From Luteococcus peritonei (lineage in GTDB: Bacteria > Actinomycetota > Actinomycetes > Propionibacteriales > Propionibacteriaceae): a DNA stretch of 64,000 bases. The DNA lies in assembly GCF_039526385.1 (NCBI RefSeq), contig NZ_BAAAIX010000015.1, forward strand, positions 1 through 64,000, in the 5' to 3' direction. Of the stretch, positions 60,896-64,000 are shown piece after piece. Each line of letters begins with the position of its first letter. The stretch's first letter is position 1. Below the pieces are notes generated by a model, which saw nothing but the letters and a program-made list of their open reading frames with translations, did not search any database and had not been told where the DNA came from. The position numbers were made by a program, and so were the translations under genes.

Positions 60896-63496
60896 TCAGC
60901 GGCTGGCGGCCTGGCAGCGCAGGGTGCGGCGGGCATTGTCCTGCTGCTCCAGCAGCACCCGGCGCACCTGGTCCGACAGGCCGGGCTCGGCCAGCAGCTC
61001 GTCCACCTTGCCCAGGAAGGCCTCGTCGGCCAGCGGAGTGGGGAAGAGCAGCACCAGCACGTTCTGGCTGGCGGAATGGCCGCGGGTGGCCCAGAGGCCC
61101 TCGGCGGCGCTGATCCGGCGCACCACGTCGAGGTAGCGCTCCTCGTAGCCGCGCAGCATCTCGGCCTGGTTGTAGCTCCAGAACCAGCTGCAGATGGCGC
61201 CGTGGGTACCGTTCGGGACGCTCTCATCCTCGGTGGCCAGGCGCCAGGCCTCGGCCTTGGTCTGCTCGTCGCGCAGCGCGGAACGGGCACCGGCGGCCCA
61301 CTGGGCACCGGCGATGGTCTGGTCACGCTGCGCCTCGGCGTCGATCCCGGCGGCGTCGATCTGGCCCATCCGGGCCAGGGTGCACACGATCCGCCACCGC
61401 AGGTCGGCATCCACCTCGAGGCCCTCGGGCACCTCCTCGCCCACCAGCCAGGCCTTCAGCAGCGCCGCCCCCGCCTCGCTGTCCACGGCGGTGATCAGCT
61501 GACTGGCGAAGGCGAGCTGGTGGTCGGTTCCCGGCTCGGCCTGCTTCAGCAACCCGGCCAGACCGGCCACCAGACGCGCCCGGGTCTCGGAGCGGCGCTC
61601 GGCGGGGGTGTAGGCCACGGCGGCGGTCTGGGCCTGCATCCGCAGCGCCGAGAGAGCATTCGGGTCGGTCTCGGTGGCGATGCCGCGAAGCACCAGGGCC
61701 AGGTAGTCGTCGGAGCGCATCTCCGCGTCGCGGCACATGTCCCAGGCCGCCGACCAGCAGACCGCGCGGGCCAGCGGGTCGTCGAGCTGGTGGATGTGGT
61801 CCACCAGCGTGGCCAGCGAGGCCTCGTCGAGGCGCACCTTGGCATAGGTCAGGTCACGGTCGTTGAGCAGCACCAGGTCGCCGCGGTGGGAACCCACCAG
61901 CGCGGGCACGGCGGTGCGCTCGCCCGAGATGTCCACCTCGATCTCGTCGGTGCGGCTCAGCACCCGCTGCTCGCCCTCGCCCTGGAGCGTGAAGATGCCG
62001 ATGGCCAGCCGGTGACTGCGCAGCGTCGGGTGCTCGGGGGCGGCGGACTGCACCACATCGAAGCGGGTGAAGCGGCCCTGCTCGTCGAGGTCGAAGTCGG
62101 CGCGCAGGGTGTTCACACCGGTGGTCTCGAGCCATTCGCCGGCGAAGTTCGACAGGTCACGGCCGGAGGCCTGCTCCAGCGCGCCCAGCAGGTCGGCAAG
62201 CTCGGTGTTGCCGAAGGCGTGCTCGGCGAAGTAGGCGCGCACGCCCTGCAGGAAGTTCTCCTCGCCCACCTGCGCCACCAGCTGCTTCAGCGTGGAGGCG
62301 CCCTTGGCGTAGGTGATGCCGTCGAAGTTCTGCTCGACGGCCTCCAGGTCCACCATGTCCGCGGCGATCGGGTGGGTGGTGGGCAGCTGGTCCTGGCGGT
62401 AGGCCCAGGTCTTGCGGGCATTGCAGAAGCCCACCCATGGGTCGGAGCCCCCGTCGGCCGCGTTGATCCGGTGCATCGCGAAGTGGCTGGCCCACTCGGC
62501 GAAGCTCTCGTTCAGCCACAGGTCGTCCCACCAGGTCATGGTGACCAGGTCGCCGAACCACATGTGGGCCAGCTCGTGCAGGATCGTGTTGTCGCGGGCC
62601 TCGTAGCGGTCCGCGGAGACCCGGGAGCGGAACAGGTACTCGTCGCGGAAGGTGACGCAGCCGGCATTCTCCATGGCGCCGGCATTGAACTCCGGCACGA
62701 AGACCTGGTCATAGCTGCCGAAGGGGTAGGGATGGCCGAAGGCCTCCTCGAAGACCTCGAAGCCGCGCTGGGTGGTGCGCATGATCCGCTCGTCGTCCAG
62801 GTGCTCCACCATCGACTGACGGCACATCACCGAGGCGGGGATGTCACCGGCCTTCGAGGCGATGGTGTGCTCCACGCGGTGGTACTCGCCGGCCACGAGG
62901 GCGGTGATGTAGCTGGACATCCGCAGGGTGGGCTCGAACTCCCAGATGCCGCAGCCGTTCGCGCCCTCCTCCGGCTCGACGGCCAGCTGGTTGCTCACCA
63001 CGGTCCAGTGGGCGGGCGCCACGACGGTCAGCTGGAAGGTGGCCTTCTGGTCGGGCTGCTCGACGTTGGCATACATCCGACGCGCGTCGGCGGTCTCGAA
63101 CTGGGTGTAGAGGTAGGTGCGCCCGTCGGCCGGGTCGACGAAGCGGTGCAGCCCCTCGCCGGTGTGGGAGTAGCGGCACAGCGCCACCACGGTGAGCCGG
63201 TGGTCGCCCGGCTCGGTGGTGAAGGGCAGCTTGCCGTCGGCGTAACCGCTCACGTCCACGGCGTGCTCGTCGTCCAGCCAGGCCTCGACCACCTGGTCGG
63301 CGATCACATCGACGTGGCTGGCGCCCCCGGTGGAGTGGAAGACGATGCTGCTGGTGGACAGGAAGGTCTCGGCATCCGCGAGCGGCTCGCCGTCCATGCC
63401 CAGGCCTGACAGGTCCACGGTGACCTCGTAGGACTCCGCGGTGATGACCTGGGAGCGTTCCCGTGCGGTCGCGCGGGTGATGTTTGCCGGCTTCAT
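60896..63496 (-). CDS. pepN: aminopeptidase N (M1 family)
   Basis: A cytosolic zinc metallopeptidase of 866 residues removing N-terminal residues from peptides. The exopeptidase motif GAMENAG is near residue 275. The zinc site HELAHMWFGDL is near 309, and the third ligand Glu follows 18 residues on in NESFAEWASH. The large C-terminal helical ERAP1-like domain is present. Length is typical of actinobacterial PepN. The ATG has AAAGG 6-7 nt upstream. It stands alone with its own terminator. Confidence 0.95.
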   Translation of the reverse strand: MKPANITRATARERSQVITAESYEVTVDLSGLGMDGEPLADAETFLSTSSIVFHSTGGASHVDVIADQVVEAWLDDEHAVDVSGYADGKLPFTTEPGDHRLTVVALCRYSHTGEGLHRFVDPADGRTYLYTQFETADARRMYANVEQPDQKATFQLTVVAPAHWTVVSNQLAVEPEEGANGCGIWEFEPTLRMSSYITALVAGEYHRVEHTIASKAGDIPASVMCRQSMVEHLDDERIMRTTQRGFEVFEEAFGHPYPFGSYDQVFVPEFNAGAMENAGCVTFRDEYLFRSRVSADRYEARDNTILHELAHMWFGDLVTMTWWDDLWLNESFAEWASHFAMHRINAADGGSDPWVGFCNARKTWAYRQDQLPTTHPIAADMVDLEAVEQNFDGITYAKGASTLKQLVAQVGEENFLQGVRAYFAEHAFGNTELADLLGALEQASGRDLSNFAGEWLETTGVNTLRADFDLDEQGRFTRFDVVQSAAPEHPTLRSHRLAIGIFTLQGEGEQRVLSRTDEIEVDISGERTAVPALVGSHRGDLVLLNDRDLTYAKVRLDEASLATLVDHIHQLDDPLARAVCWSAAWDMCRDAEMRSDDYLALVLRGIATETDPNALSALRMQAQTAAVAYTPAERRSETRARLVAGLAGLLKQAEPGTDHQLAFASQLITAVDSEAGAALLKAWLVGEEVPEGLEVDADLRWRIVCTLARMGQIDAAGIDAEAQRDQTIAGAQWAAGARSALRDEQTKAEAWRLATEDESVPNGTHGAICSWFWSYNQAEMLRGYEERYLDVVRRISAAEGLWATRGHSASQNVLVLLFPTPLADEAFLGKVDELLAEPGLSDQVRRVLLEQQDNARRTLRCQAASR

Positions 63497-63643
63497 CGCA
63501 AACCTTTCTGGCGACGGCTCGTCGCGGTGGATGGCGGATCTCCCGGAGCGGGAGCTGCGAACCTGAACCGGTTGAGCCTAGCGCGGCAGCCCTCATGGTC
63601 AAGTGTTCAATCCGGGCCGGCCGATGGCACGGGCCCCGGCGAC

Positions 63644-63649
63644 TAGGCT
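63644..63649 (+). promoter_or_regulatory. -10 element for the leaderless DsbA-family gene
   Basis: TAGGCT ends 6 nt before the ATG at 63656. Confidence 0.45.
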
Positions 63650-63655
63650 GGCTGC

Positions 63656-64000
63656 ATGACGACTGCTGTTGACTTCTGGTTCGACCCGCTGTGCCCGTGG
63701 GCCTGGATGACCTCGCGCTGGATGCTCGAGGTGGAGAAGGTCCGCGACGTGCGCACCACCTTCCACGTGATGAGCCTGTCGGTCCTCAACGACGGGCGTG
63801 ACCTGCCGGAGGAGTATGTCCAGCACATGCTCGAGGGCTGGATCGGCGTGCGAGCCTGCATCCTGGTGGAGCAGGAGGCGGGCAGCGAGAAGCTGCGCGA
63901 GTTCTACACCGCCCTGGGGACTCGCTACCACCTGGGCAAGGAGCCCAAGACGGTGGAGACGGTGCGCGCCGCGCTGGCCGAGTGCGGCCTGGACGCCTCC
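63656..64000 (+). CDS. DsbA-family thioredoxin-fold protein, Rv2466c-like (truncated by the window edge)
   Basis: The first 115 codons are present and the frame is open to the window end. The sequence FWFDPLCPWAWMTSRWMLEV at residues 8-27 and FHVMSLSVLN match the mycothiol-dependent Rv2466c group of DsbA-like proteins. In Rv2466c the site is CPWC; here the second Cys is Ala (CPWA), so chemistry must rely on a single Cys. Divergent from pepN. Confidence 0.75.
   Translation, partial: MTTAVDFWFDPLCPWAWMTSRWMLEVEKVRDVRTTFHVMSLSVLNDGRDLPEEYVQHMLEGWIGVRACILVEQEAGSEKLREFYTALGTRYHLGKEPKTVETVRAALAECGLDAS

Noticed and set aside
59372..63409. A very long open frame (1345 codons, plus strand) antisense to pepN and the DUF4097 genes
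   Set aside because: It is a GC-skew shadow of well-supported genes on the other strand. Its translation is low-complexity Gly/His/Ala/Gln sequence and there is no start signal.

Overview
The window is high-GC DNA (about 70% by eye) from an actinomycete. The evidence is a MurT/GatD pair, an Rv2466c-like DsbA-family protein, oligoribonuclease, EttA, a PrsW protease, a ferredoxin-type sulfite reductase, frequent GTG starts, 4-bp ATGA/GTGA gene overlaps, and many genes whose start codon lies 6-7 nt after a -10 hexamer (leaderless transcripts). Gene content fits the Propionibacteriales or a relative, but the sequence alone does not fix the genus. No rRNA, CRISPR array, integrase or transposase is visible; apart from one transporter remnant this looks like settled chromosome.

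Layout. 1-402: tRNA-Lys with a near-consensus promoter and a terminator. 402-6824: an aldo/keto reductase, then a sugar ABC importer (binding protein, two permeases) fused by overlap to a GH32 beta-fructosidase, and a LacI regulator. 6841-8822: murT-gatD for lipid II amidation. 8987-13404: CitMHS citrate transporter, cupin, tRNA-His, orn, tRNA-Arg, PrsW protease. 13523-17076: two adjacent dynamin-like GTPases. 17161-22658: RlmA-type methyltransferase, a second SSB, EttA, DCC protein, MFS exporter, ABM monooxygenase. 22885-26138: a glucose-type ABC importer without ATPase. 26145-31726 (minus): hypothetical protein, Cho-like GIY-YIG nuclease, 984-residue FAD/Fe-S oxidase, MarR. 31854-34331: biotin ECF transporter with two BioY subunits behind a BioQ-like operator. 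34525-39045: acyl-CoA ligase, double-hotdog thioesterase, GH13 alpha-glucosidase.

39172-47263 is the most interesting block: gnd, a LacI regulator, a LarA-family nickel racemase/epimerase homologue with all key residues, uxaC, a uxuB-like fructuronate reductase and a PfkB sugar kinase. Mannonate dehydratase and KDPG aldolase are not in the window. D-mannonate and D-gluconate are C2 epimers, and LarA homologues with gluconate 2-epimerase activity have been reported as far as I recall. The cluster can therefore be read as a route glucuronate -> fructuronate -> mannonate -> gluconate -> 6-phosphogluconate -> ribulose 5-phosphate, avoiding the classical 2-keto-3-deoxygluconate branch. Operator-like sites sharing GGCAAGCG lie in both divergent promoter regions, next to the LacI gene.

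47351-52271: OsmC protein, a small secreted/membrane WGxxG-type protein with a polar tail, a truncated dicarboxylate symporter remnant, the pyrRBC operon with a structured leader, and a small membrane protein. 52427-59176: an assimilatory sulfate operon (sirA, cysH, cysD, cysN, a 54-residue membrane protein, a TauE/SafE exporter, a CbiX-type chelatase) preceded by a 28-codon leader ORF ending in Cys codons and by hairpins, which suggests cysteine-responsive attenuation. 59206-60786 (minus): a small membrane protein and a ribbon-helix-helix/DUF4097 pair whose promoter spacer holds a 21-bp palindrome. 60896-63496 (minus): pepN. 63656 to the end: a truncated DsbA-family gene.
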